This document shows positions 7,223-15,887 of a DNA stretch of 37,405 bases, piece after piece. Made by a program: the position numbers and the translations under genes. This DNA comes from Bryobacterales bacterium (GTDB lineage: Bacteria > Acidobacteriota > Terriglobia > Bryobacterales > UBA6623), in contig JAPPLB010000005.1 of assembly GCA_028819575.1 (NCBI GenBank), positions 1-37,405 on the forward strand, given 5' to 3'. Numbering within the stretch: position 1 is the stretch's first letter; each line of letters starts with the position of its first letter. The notes beneath the pieces were generated by a model. It saw only the letters and a program-made list of their open reading frames with translations, made no database searches and was not told where the DNA came from.

Positions 7223-8632
7223 ATGACGAAGCCTGGAAAAGTAGGAGACCTGCCGGGGTCGCGGCGCGATCTGCTGCGGCTGGGCGGGCTCGGTCTTCTC
7301 GGCGCCTCGATGGACGGCGTCTGGCCGCTGCAGGTATCCGCCAAGCAAACCGGCGCCAAGGTGCAGCCTCGCGGGACCGCCCGGAACGTTCTCTTCTACG
7401 AGATGTCGGGCGCCATCAGCCACGTCGAGTCATACGATTTCAAGGAAAACGCCGGGTCGCCCAAAGACCTCGAGATGACGCAGTTGGCGCCGGACCTGCA
7501 CATGTCGCAGCGCCTGCTGCCGAAGATGTCGCAGCACATGGACAAGCTCGCCGTCGTGCGGTCAATGAAGAGCCATGAAGAGGTGCACTTCCGGGCGCAG
7601 TATTACCTGCAGACCGGACGGCAGATGAACCTGGCGTTCGCGCGCGAGATTCCCGCAATCGGCTCGGTGATCGCCGCCGAGTTGGAAGAGCGGCGGCGTC
7701 CGGCCGATACCTTCCCCACCTACCTGTCGTTCAACTTGGAGAAAGGTGCGCCCGGGGCTCTGTCGACGGGCTTCCTTCCGGCGCGGTTCTCGGTCGTTGA
7801 CATCAATACCGAGGCGGCCGTGGATTCACCTTCGTTCGATCAGAAGATGGTCGAGCTGCTGGAAGAGCGCTGGGCGCTCTTGAGCAAGTTGCGCGACGTC
7901 GGGCACAAGCGGCTTTCCGGCTTCGGGCGGAAGATGTCGAGCTACGACGACTTCTACAGCGCGGCCTATAGCCTGCTTTCGGATGAGCGCTGGCCGGCGG
8001 CGTTTCGCATCACCGAGGAAGACAAGCAGCGCTACGGAACGCACCGGGCGGGCATCTCTTCGATCCTGGCGCGCAATGTGTTGGCGCAGGATGCCGGAAC
8101 GCACTACATCCATATCTGCCACCCCGGTTGGGACCATCACACCTACATCTGGGATCATTCGAAGAAAGTGAATCACTACACGCTCTGCGCCGAGTACGAT
8201 CAGGCGTTCTCGGCGTTGCTCGAGGACCTCGCGGCGATTCCGTCAAAGACCAATCCGGAGAAGACCCTGCTCGACGAGACGCTGGTCGTGAATATGAGCG
8301 AGTTCGGCCGGACGCCGGGCGCGCTGAACAACATGGCGGGCCGCGACCATCACAACCCGGTTTACCCGGCCCTGTTCGCGGGTGCGGGCGTGAAGGGCGG
8401 CGTGCGGCACGGAGCGTCCGATGCGGGCGGCGCGAAGTGCGCGGAGACGGGTTGGGCCCACAAGCAACAGCCTCGCAACGAGAACGTTCTGGCAACCATG
8501 TATTCGGCGCTGGGGATTGACTGGTCCAGGCAGATTCGCAATACTCCTTCGGGGCGCCCGTATGTGTACGTCGATCCGCTGGGCGCGAACGGCTACATCC
8601 CGACGGATGAGATTTCCGAAATCTACGGTTAG
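7223..8632 (+). CDS. DUF1501 protein, Tat-exported
   Basis: A 469-residue member of the DUF1501 family, which is related to the alkaline phosphatase/sulfatase fold. The N-terminus carries a Tat signal (SRRDLLRLGGLG, residues 13-24). Family landmarks are visible: VVRSMKSHEEVH, IHICHPGWDHHTYIWDH, NMSEFGRTPG and GRDHHNPVYPA. The start ATG has a GGGAGGTG ribosome binding site five bases upstream. It follows the DUF1549/DUF1553 gene at the usual position for this pair and precedes the FGE-fold gene, so a three-gene transcription unit is likely. The substrate is unknown. The SEFGRTP segment is typical of DUF1501 proteins, which makes the family call firm. Confidence 0.9.
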   Translation: MTKPGKVGDLPGSRRDLLRLGGLGLLGASMDGVWPLQVSAKQTGAKVQPRGTARNVLFYEMSGAISHVESYDFKENAGSPKDLEMTQLAPDLHMSQRLLPKMSQHMDKLAVVRSMKSHEEVHFRAQYYLQTGRQMNLAFAREIPAIGSVIAAELEERRRPADTFPTYLSFNLEKGAPGALSTGFLPARFSVVDINTEAAVDSPSFDQKMVELLEERWALLSKLRDVGHKRLSGFGRKMSSYDDFYSAAYSLLSDERWPAAFRITEEDKQRYGTHRAGISSILARNVLAQDAGTHYIHICHPGWDHHTYIWDHSKKVNHYTLCAEYDQAFSALLEDLAAIPSKTNPEKTLLDETLVVNMSEFGRTPGALNNMAGRDHHNPVYPALFAGAGVKGGVRHGASDAGGAKCAETGWAHKQQPRNENVLATMYSALGIDWSRQIRNTPSGRPYVYVDPLGANGYIPTDEISEIYG

Positions 8633-8792
8633 CTGTTGCACCGCCCGGCATGGCTCCGCGCGGCCTTCCGTTGATGTAGCTGCCTGCAATCGAAACCGGT
8701 ACGGCCCGCCGGGGCGCGTACTCCGCTTCCTTCGGCTGTCTTGCCTGCTGCTCGGGGTCGTGGCGCTGTCACTGCCCGCCGCCGAGCCGGGC

Positions 8793-9503
8793 ATGGTGTT
8801 CATCCCCGGCGGAGAGTTCCTGCGAGGGCGTTCCCATCCCCTTCCCGATGACGGCTTGAAGTGGCAGCCGACGCTGCTCAAGGACTCTCGGCCGGCGAAG
8901 AGAATCCATGTCGATCCGTTCTACCTCGATGAGCACGAGGTGACGAACGAGGCGTATCTGCGGTTTCTCGAGGCGACGGGTCGGGAACGGCCGTTCCATT
9001 GGGTGGACGGCGAGTTCCCGGCGGGCGAGGAGAAACATCCGGTTGTGAACGTGAACTGGTTCGAAGCGACGGCCTACTGCGAATCGTTGGGAAAGCGCCT
9101 TCCGACGGAGGCCGAATGGGAGCGGGCGGCGCGCGGGATGGCCGAAGGGGCCAAGTTTCCCTGGGGCGAGGAGGAGCCCACCAAGGGCGAGCAGGCGCAT
9201 TTCAATGTGCTCGACGGCCCGCGCTCGGTCTGCCGGTTTGCCAGGAACACGTTCGGACTGTGCGACATGGCGGGCAATGTCTGGGAGTGGTGCTTCGACC
9301 GCTATGACCGGCTCTACTACGAGCGGTCTCCCGAGAAGAACCCGCGAGGGCCCGATGAGGGTATGTACCGCATGCTGCGCGGCGGGTCCTGGGCCGATGT
9401 GGCGAAGTATCTGACTTGCGCCTATCGAAGTTACGCGCGGCCTCGCGAGCAGAGCCCCAATATCGGCTTCCGTTGCGCCGGAAGTTTCCTGCAAAGCCGC
9501 TGA
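8793..9503 (+). CDS. exported FGE-sulfatase-domain protein (formylglycine-generating-enzyme fold), start uncertain
   Basis: The protein has the FGE-sulfatase/SUMF1 fold: MVFIPGGEFLRGR, VDPFYLDEHEVTNEAYLRF, PVVNVNWFEATAYC, RLPTEAEWERAARG, GLCDMAGNVWEW and MLRGGSW, ending IGFRCAG. In true FGE two Cys follow the GGSW/Y segment. Here the first position is Asp202 and only one Cys (209) remains, so it is probably not a formylglycine-generating enzyme. From the ATG at 8793 it has 236 residues. The in-frame upstream codons 8721-8789 encode a perfect signal-peptide core (LRLSCLLLGVVALSLPAA) but contain no ATG and only one GTG (8760), so the true start is unresolved. A start in a different frame (ATG 8650) runs into a stop after nine codons. 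Confidence 0.8.
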   Translation: MVFIPGGEFLRGRSHPLPDDGLKWQPTLLKDSRPAKRIHVDPFYLDEHEVTNEAYLRFLEATGRERPFHWVDGEFPAGEEKHPVVNVNWFEATAYCESLGKRLPTEAEWERAARGMAEGAKFPWGEEEPTKGEQAHFNVLDGPRSVCRFARNTFGLCDMAGNVWEWCFDRYDRLYYERSPEKNPRGPDEGMYRMLRGGSWADVAKYLTCAYRSYARPREQSPNIGFRCAGSFLQSR

Positions 9504-9538
9504 CGACGGCCAAGCAGCCCTGTTCACGCCAAAAACGA

Positions 9539-10609
9539 TCACGAACTACTTACAGGCACGGTAAGCACGAGCATTCGCTTGGGGGCTTTGCCCTTGGGAA
9601 GCTGGATGCGCGTCCGCTCCTTCTTGCTAGCCCGGTCGATGACGGAGATCGTGTCGTCGGCGGTGTTGGCGGTGTAAACGGTCTGCCCGTCGGGAGTCAT
9701 CGTCAGCCACAGCGGAGTGTTGCCGGTCTTGATCTTCGCGATTTCCACCGGCGGGTCTTGGGTGACGTCGAAGGCGTGAACGAAGCCGTGATTGATGTTG
9801 GTGGACCAGACCTCTTTGCCGTCGGGTGAGACGCCGATTCCGTGAGAACGGCTTGGAGTGGCCTGCTCCTCGCGAGTGAGTGTGTATTCCGCCGTCTGGA
9901 TGACTTCGCGCTGTGCCGTGTCGATGACGAGGAACCCCATCAGGTTGTCCGTGTTGACGTAGAGGCGCGAACCGTCGGGGCTGATCGCCGTGGGACGGGG
10001 CGTGTTGCCGGTCTGAATCTTGTCGACGACGCTCCGTGTGGCGGTATCGACGACGTAGATCTTCTTGTTGAGGCTGACGGGCCGGCCCCGCGCCTGTTGC
10101 GCTTCGATGCTGAGCGCCCCCCGGTCATGCGGGACGAGATACATGTACTTGTCGTCAGGCGATACCACGGTATTGTGCGGCGTGCCGTCGGTGGGGATGC
10201 GGGTAACGATCTCTTCTTTCCGGGTGTCGAAGATCTCGTAGCGCCCGTCACCCATCGCCGGCACGTAGACATAGCGGCCGTCGGAGGTGCATTCGATTTC
10301 GTTGGGCCGCTTGCCGAAGAAGTCGTATTTCTTGATCAGCGTGTCGTTGACCGGGTCGACGACCGCCAGCCCGTCGTCGCCTTCGGTGGCGACATAGAGT
10401 GGGAACTGGGACTTGGGTGTTGCGATGCCGTGAGGCAGTTCGCCGACCTCGACGGAGGTCAGGATCTCGTTCGTCGCGACATCGATCACGGTAACGTCGT
10501 TCGAGTTGCTGCTGAGCACGTAGAGCTTCTGGAGGGTCTGGCCATTCGGGTCGGCTGAACAAGCTGCCAGCACGAGGAGCAATCCGATCACAGGGCAACG
10601 TTTGAGCAT
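9539..10609 (-). CDS. YncE-like beta-propeller lipoprotein
   Basis: A 356-residue protein with a lipoprotein signal (MLKRCPVIGLLLVLAAC, lipobox Cys17). It is followed by about six repeats of the 40-residue YVTN/YncE propeller type, for example KLYVLSSNSNDVTVIDVAT, KKIYVVDTATRSVVDKIQTG and QTVYTANTADDTISVIDRAS. These proteins are periplasmic or surface binding scaffolds with no known enzymatic activity. The ATG at 10609 is chosen because the signal peptide begins there; the longer frame upstream runs through a repeat element and the Rieske gene. It is convergent with the FGE-fold gene. A repeat element occupies its upstream region, so its promoter may lie in or next to the repeat. Confidence 0.88.
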   Translation of the reverse strand: MLKRCPVIGLLLVLAACSADPNGQTLQKLYVLSSNSNDVTVIDVATNEILTSVEVGELPHGIATPKSQFPLYVATEGDDGLAVVDPVNDTLIKKYDFFGKRPNEIECTSDGRYVYVPAMGDGRYEIFDTRKEEIVTRIPTDGTPHNTVVSPDDKYMYLVPHDRGALSIEAQQARGRPVSLNKKIYVVDTATRSVVDKIQTGNTPRPTAISPDGSRLYVNTDNLMGFLVIDTAQREVIQTAEYTLTREEQATPSRSHGIGVSPDGKEVWSTNINHGFVHAFDVTQDPPVEIAKIKTGNTPLWLTMTPDGQTVYTANTADDTISVIDRASKKERTRIQLPKGKAPKRMLVLTVPVSSS

Positions 10610-10637
10610 GGTTCGACTCTCCGTGGGAGGAGGCCAG

Positions 10638-10814
10638 CCTGCATTTCTCATCTCCCGACGGTCGAAGCACACGATACGACCGCCAGGACTTCGTTGCGCT
10701 TGCTTGCCGTGCTCGACGTACTGTTCAAGTACGCCTGCGCGCGCCAAGCGGCGCGCGCCTCGTCCTGACGGCCCTCTCACGCACTTCGCCTCGCCGCGTG
10801 GGGAGAAATGCAGG
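10638..10814 (-). repeat. MITE/REP-like repeat copy 2, complete long form
   Basis: The 177-bp element starts with CCTGCATTTCTCA at 10638 and ends with GGGAGAAATGCAGG at 10814. In the orientation of copy 1 it carries the GC-rich arm CGCGGCGAGGCGAAG next to one end and CTTCGACCGTCGGG next to the other, extending the terminal inverted repeats to about 30 bases imperfectly. The last base abuts the stop codon of the Rieske gene. It carries no open frame of its own. Confidence 0.8.
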
Positions 10815-11351
10815 TCAGAGCACGGCGGCTGCCTCGACCTCCCGTATCTCGACGACATCATCGCGCATTTGGAAGCGGAAGCGAAACAGGCCGCGTTCCG
10901 CGGGGCCTTCGAGCAGCGCCCCCTCCTTTTGCGGATCGAAGACGCTGAAATGGCACGGGCAGACCAGCAGGGGGTGATCAGGGCGCTCGCTCTGCTCGAG
11001 CCGCACGTGTTGCAGGTCCTCGACAAGCTGGACGTAGCAGAGTTCGTGCGGACAATGCAGGCACAGCGCTCGCAGACTCTCCGGCCCGGGCTTCCCGCTT
11101 GCCCGCACCAGGATGCCTTTGAGCAGGCGCTCGGCGGCGGGCTCGCCCTCCGCCGCGGGCTTGTCCACCCACGCCGAGAACGGATGAGGCCGCCAAGGTT
11201 GGAGATCGCCGACCGCGATCGAGACCGGCTCTTTGAGACGAAGATACGACGCGCCGGGAGTCGGGGCGGTTGCCGGAAGGCCTTGCGCGCCCAGAGCGGT
11301 CAGGCAGGCTTGGAGCCACATCCGGCGGGTTGCGGGCGGCTCGGGCGTCAT
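10815..11351 (-). CDS. Rieske [2Fe-2S] protein, bc1/b6f-like
   Basis: A 178-residue Rieske protein. The two cluster-binding boxes are of the respiratory type: box 1 Cys100-Pro-His102-Glu-Leu-Cys105 and box 2 Cys131-Pro-Cys133-His134-Phe-Ser. They include the pair (Cys105, Cys133) that forms a disulfide in high-potential Rieske proteins. The N-terminus has an RR motif (TRRMWLQACLTALG), consistent with Tat export and a membrane anchor. No cytochrome b or c1 gene lies nearby, so its partner is unknown; it may act with a distant complex III or an alternative one. The stop codon touches the end of a repeat element. The MOSC gene is divergent, 100 bases away. Confidence 0.87.
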   Translation of the reverse strand: MTPEPPATRRMWLQACLTALGAQGLPATAPTPGASYLRLKEPVSIAVGDLQPWRPHPFSAWVDKPAAEGEPAAERLLKGILVRASGKPGPESLRALCLHCPHELCYVQLVEDLQHVRLEQSERPDHPLLVCPCHFSVFDPQKEGALLEGPAERGLFRFRFQMRDDVVEIREVEAAAVL

Positions 11352-11431
11352 GGCGCGGACCCTGTCACTCGCTTCAGTAGGCTGATTCTACCGCACTGCC
11401 GGCGTCGGACCCGGCTGCAGGGAGCCCTACA

Positions 11432-11455
11432 ATGAACTTCCGGCGCAAGACATGA
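11432..11455 (+). CDS. seven-codon leader ORF before the MOSC gene
   Basis: ATG at 11432 opens a frame MNFRRKT whose TGA overlaps the MOSC start (ATGA). It is preceded by AGGGAG seven bases upstream, whereas the MOSC ATG has no ribosome binding site of its own. It could load ribosomes for the downstream gene by translational coupling. The frame is very short and the evidence is positional only. Confidence 0.35.
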   Translation: MNFRRKT

Positions 11456-12234
11456 ACCCGCACCTCGCACGCATTCGAATCTTCCCTTTCAAGTCGCTCG
11501 ACGGCCACGATGTCGCCGAAGCCGTCGTGCTGCGGTCGGGTGCGTTGGCGCATGACCGGGAGTACCGCTTTCTCGACGAAGAGGGCTCGGTGGTCAATGG
11601 CAAGCGGGCTGGCGAGCGGATCATGCGGATTCGTTCCGTATTCGACTTCGGCTTCGGTCAGGTGAAGCTCTCCGATCGGCAGGACTCCGCCGCTTTCTTC
11701 CCTCACCGCGAGCAGGAGCCGATCGAATCTTGGGTCGGTGAACGGATGGGGTTTGCAGTCCGCTTGCAGCACCATGCGGACGGCGGCTTCCCGGATGACA
11801 CCGATGCGCCGGGCCCAACCGTCGTCAGCACGGCGTCGCTGAAAACGGTCGCCTCATGGTTCGGCTTCACCCTGGAGGAGACCCGCCGCCGCTTTCGCGC
11901 GAATCTCGAAGTCGGCGGCGTGCCGGCGTTCTGGGAAGACCGGCTGTACGGTCCCGGAGATGAGAAAGGGCGCTTCCGGATCGGCGACGTCCTGGTCGAA
12001 GGGGTCAACCCCTGCCAAAGATGCGCCGTGCCGGGGCGGAATCCGGAAGACGGCAGCCTCACGCCGGCCCACTTCGCGAAGATGTTTGCCGAGAAGCGAC
12101 GCGAGACGCTGCCCGCCTGGGCCGAGCCAGGCCGCTTCGACCACTACTACCGTCTCACGGTCAATACTTGCATCCCCGAAACCGAAGCCGGCAAGGTTCT
12201 CGAAGTCGGCGACACGATCGATATCGTGAACTGA
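11452..12234 (+). CDS. MOSC-domain protein
   Basis: A 260-residue protein with an N-terminal MOSC beta-barrel segment (HLARIRIFPFKSLDGHDV, EYRFLDEEGSVVNG) and a C-terminal MOSC domain that contains NPCQRCAVPGRNPEDG with Cys188 and Cys191, then NTCIPE. MOSC proteins handle sulfur or reduce N-hydroxylated compounds with a molybdenum cofactor, as in YcbX and mARC. A conserved Cys of this segment is the expected Mo or sulfur ligand. The protein has no signal peptide, so it is cytoplasmic. There is no partner ferredoxin or Moco gene beside it. The start lacks a Shine-Dalgarno sequence and may depend on the short leader frame at 11432. It is convergent with the PLP-enzyme gene, with a compact repeat hairpin between them. 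Confidence 0.87.
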   Translation: MNPHLARIRIFPFKSLDGHDVAEAVVLRSGALAHDREYRFLDEEGSVVNGKRAGERIMRIRSVFDFGFGQVKLSDRQDSAAFFPHREQEPIESWVGERMGFAVRLQHHADGGFPDDTDAPGPTVVSTASLKTVASWFGFTLEETRRRFRANLEVGGVPAFWEDRLYGPGDEKGRFRIGDVLVEGVNPCQRCAVPGRNPEDGSLTPAHFAKMFAEKRRETLPAWAEPGRFDHYYRLTVNTCIPETEAGKVLEVGDTIDIVN

Positions 12235-12301
12235 TGTGAAACAAACCCTCGGCCCCAGTGTTTCCCACTCGAATGATCCGCACTGGGCGGGCGAAAAACT
12301 G

Positions 12302-12337
12302 GCCTGCATGTCTCATCAGGAGGTGAGAAATGCGGGC
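12302..12337. repeat. compact hairpin form of the MITE/REP-like repeat
   Basis: GCCTGCATGTCTCATC (12302-12317) and GGTGAGAAATGCGGGC (12322-12337) pair at 13 of 16 positions around a four-base loop. These are the two element termini with the interior deleted. It lies between two convergent genes, where an RNA hairpin could act on either transcript. Confidence 0.7.
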
Positions 12338-12342
12338 TCGCC

Positions 12343-13584
12343 TTAAACGTGACCTCGTGCGCCGATCGGCCACACTTCGACGACGTTCTCTCCACGGACG
12401 CAATAGGCTCGGTCGTAGAGGTTCACGTTGGGATCGCAGTGAGGCACGAGCAGGCGGATCTTGTCCCCGAGTTTGACAGGCCGGCTGGGCTCGCTGATGG
12501 TCAGGATCCCGTGTTCGTCGCCGCCGAAACGATACTCCACGCCGGTCAGCCCGAGAACCTCCGGACCGAACTCTCGGTCGGTGGCGAACGCCTTGAGCCC
12601 CGCGTCCAGTGTCGCCCGGTCGTCGTAGTTCTTGCTGATGACCGTGGCGAGAACGGTCAGTGACGCCTGAAAGTCGTTGTACACCGCGCTGTTCTTGCCG
12701 CCGATGCTGCGATAGTCGACATCCATGAATACGTAGGAGCCGGCCTGCATCTCGGTCATGCCCCTCATGCCGGAGTCGATGTTGTACGTGCCGGTGCTCG
12801 CTCCGGACATGATCTCGGCCGGCAAGCCGTTCCTCTTCATCTTCTCGAACGTCTCGATCGGAGCCGCCATCACGGTCTCGGAATGCTTCTTCCGTTCCAG
12901 GAATCCGTCCACATGCGACGATCTCCCCGAATAGCTGTGAACGCCCCGCAGCTTCAGCCTCGGCAGCTTGTCCACCTGTTGGGCCAGCTTCATCGCCGGC
13001 TCGCCGGACTGAACTCCGGTGCGGCGTCCGACCGGGTCGATGTCGATCATGATGTTCAGATCGACCTTTGCGGCGGCTGCCGCTTCGCTGAGTCGCTCGA
13101 CGTTGTGCGGGTTGTCGACAACGGCCATGGTGTCGGGATGCTTGGCGGTCATGCGGACCAGCCGTGAAATCTTGTTTACCCCGACGGACTCTGACGTAAT
13201 CAGAATGCCGGGGACGCCGGCGTCGGCCATCCGTTCTCCTTCGCTGATCGAGGCCGAACAGAGGCCCAGTGCCCCGGCCTTGATCTGACGGAGCGCTATT
13301 TCGGGACATTTGTGCGTCTTGCCGTGCGGACGCAGGTTGATCGGCGCCGCCTGGGCGTGGTTCGCCATCTTGGCGATGTTCCCCTCGAGTCCGTCAAGAT
13401 CGATGATGAGCGACGGCGTGGGCAGGTCGTCGAGAGTAACGCCGCTTATGCTCTTCTCTTTCTTGAGCTTGGACTCGACTTCGTCCACGCTGTAGCCCCA
13501 AACCGGTTTCGCAACCAGGAAAAAGGGAGCGGACGCCCCCACGCTCGCGCTTGTGCGGAGCCAGTCTCGCCGAGTCGTCTTCAT
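12343..13584 (-). CDS. Tat-exported D-threonine aldolase/alanine-racemase-fold PLP enzyme
   Basis: A 413-residue fold-type III PLP enzyme of the D-threonine aldolase/D-serine dehydratase (DSD1) family. It has a Tat signal (TRRDWLRTSASVGA, residues 4-17). The PLP lysine is Lys89 in RPHGKTHKCP. The C-terminal metal site of the family is His382-Cys-Asp384 in PHCDPNVNLYD. GVHSYSGRSSHV and GASTGTYNID are further family segments. Members cleave or dehydrate beta-hydroxy-D-amino acids with PLP and a divalent metal. The Tat signal means the PLP-loaded enzyme is probably exported folded to the periplasm, where it could act on D-amino acids from peptidoglycan or the environment. The start has a GGGAGG ribosome binding site about ten bases upstream. 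Confidence 0.87.
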   Translation of the reverse strand: MKTTRRDWLRTSASVGASAPFFLVAKPVWGYSVDEVESKLKKEKSISGVTLDDLPTPSLIIDLDGLEGNIAKMANHAQAAPINLRPHGKTHKCPEIALRQIKAGALGLCSASISEGERMADAGVPGILITSESVGVNKISRLVRMTAKHPDTMAVVDNPHNVERLSEAAAAAKVDLNIMIDIDPVGRRTGVQSGEPAMKLAQQVDKLPRLKLRGVHSYSGRSSHVDGFLERKKHSETVMAAPIETFEKMKRNGLPAEIMSGASTGTYNIDSGMRGMTEMQAGSYVFMDVDYRSIGGKNSAVYNDFQASLTVLATVISKNYDDRATLDAGLKAFATDREFGPEVLGLTGVEYRFGGDEHGILTISEPSRPVKLGDKIRLLVPHCDPNVNLYDRAYCVRGENVVEVWPIGARGHV

Positions 13585-13962
13585 TGCGGATCAACCTCCC
13601 GAAGCTTCATCGTAGCTTGACCCGAGTGCCCTGACAATTCGGTTTCAACCTGCCTTTCTCACCTCGCGGCGAGGTGAGAAAGGCTAGCTAACCCTTACGG
13701 GGTGCGAAACATTGGCTGTTATAATGCCGTTTCGTCGACCGGCGCGCCTCCTGGCTGGGATGTCAGTTACGCATGGGAGACCTTGAAGCCGGTATCTCCG
13801 ACGCCGAAGCCATCGCCGGTCTGGATGTCTCACCGCGCGGCGAGGCGAAGTGGGTGAGAGGGCCGCGCAGCAACACGGTTTTTGCGGTTTTTCACGAATC
13901 ACGAGTTACGAAACACGATTCACGGCCTTTTTTCGCGTGCTTCGGCCGTCGGGTGGTGAGAA
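13585..13962. other. divergent intergenic region carrying two repeat copies
   Basis: This region separates the divergent PLP-enzyme and gatB genes. It holds a compact palindrome (13653-13684) and a longer element (13821-13968), both listed separately. A TATAAT is at 13720-13725 without a good -35 and could serve gatB with a leader of about 230 bases. A short frame opening at the ATG 13773 (MGDLEAGISDAEAIAGL) has coding-like codons but runs into the repeat after about 20 codons; it could be a gene interrupted by the repeat or chance. Confidence 0.5.
13653..13684. repeat. compact palindromic form of the MITE/REP-like repeat
   Basis: TTCTCACCTCGC (13657-13668) and GCGAGGTGAGAA (13670-13681) form a perfect 12-bp stem around a single G, extended by GCC/GGC across a one-base bulge. 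The sequence combines the TTCTCACC terminus with the CGCGGCGAGG arm of the longer element. Confidence 0.7.

Positions 13963-13968
<6 letters not shown>
13821..13968 (+). repeat. MITE/REP-like repeat copy, short-interior form, overlapping the gatB start
   Basis: The left end is CTGGATGTCTCACCGCGCGG followed by CGAGGCGAAGTGGGTGAGAG. The right end is CGTGCTTCGGCCGTCGGG then TGGTGAGAAATGCAG at 13954-13968. The interior differs from copies 1 and 2: it holds a run of ACGA-rich direct repeats (about 13890-13922) instead of their shared 53-base block. The right terminus includes the ATG of gatB at 13963. Confidence 0.8.
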
Positions 13969-15405
<1,437 letters not shown>

Positions 15406-15417
15406 CTCCGACGCGCC

Positions 15418-15825
15418 GTGTGCCCCCATCTCTTCGTCTACGGCACTCTGCAAAGCTCATTTGACCACCCGGTCGCCCGCTCTCTGGCCGTCCAGTCTGA
15501 GCTCTTGGGTCCCGCCCGATTGTGCGGCCGTATCTATCGGGTCACGCCCCGCTACCCCGGTCTTGTCTTGTCAGAGGATCCGCGTGATCAGGTTCACGGC
15601 GAAGTTTATTTCCTGCGCGATCCGCCGGCTCTGCTTGAAACCCTGGATCGCTACGAGGGCTGTAGTCTCAACAGCCCCAAGCCCTTCGAATATGAGCGCG
15701 TTCTCGCTTCCGCCCGGCTTGAAGGCGGACGATCGATCGAGGCATGGACCTACGTTTACCGTCGACCCGTTCGGGACGAAGATCTCATCACATCCGGCCT
15801 CTACGAACCTCATTCGCCTGTCTGA
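15418..15825 (+). CDS. gamma-glutamylcyclotransferase-family protein
   Basis: A 135-residue protein of the GGCT/AIG2 fold. The substrate-cavity motif YGTL is at residues 8-11 and the catalytic Glu is probably Glu80 in LDRYEGC. EYERV and the AWTYVYRRP end also fit. The fold opens gamma-glutamyl-amine or gamma-glutamyl-amino-acid bonds to give 5-oxoproline. It starts with a GTG twelve bases after gatB, so it is probably cotranscribed with gatB. The true substrate cannot be read from sequence. Confidence 0.85.
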   Translation: MCPHLFVYGTLQSSFDHPVARSLAVQSELLGPARLCGRIYRVTPRYPGLVLSEDPRDQVHGEVYFLRDPPALLETLDRYEGCSLNSPKPFEYERVLASARLEGGRSIEAWTYVYRRPVRDEDLITSGLYEPHSPV

Positions 15826-15887
15826 GCATCGCATGTGAGAATATTGAGACGCCGCTCCGTCTTCGAGGCGGCCAAGGAGAGAAAGAA

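Noticed and set aside
5165-7423. 752-codon open frame on the minus strand
   Set aside because: It is antisense to the DUF1549/DUF1553 gene, is rich in Arg, Pro, Gln and His, and matches no family; such frames arise from GC-rich codon bias.
10610-11026. Extension of the beta-propeller frame upstream of its signal peptide
   Set aside because: It reads through the repeat element and the Rieske gene; the lipoprotein signal starts at 10609.
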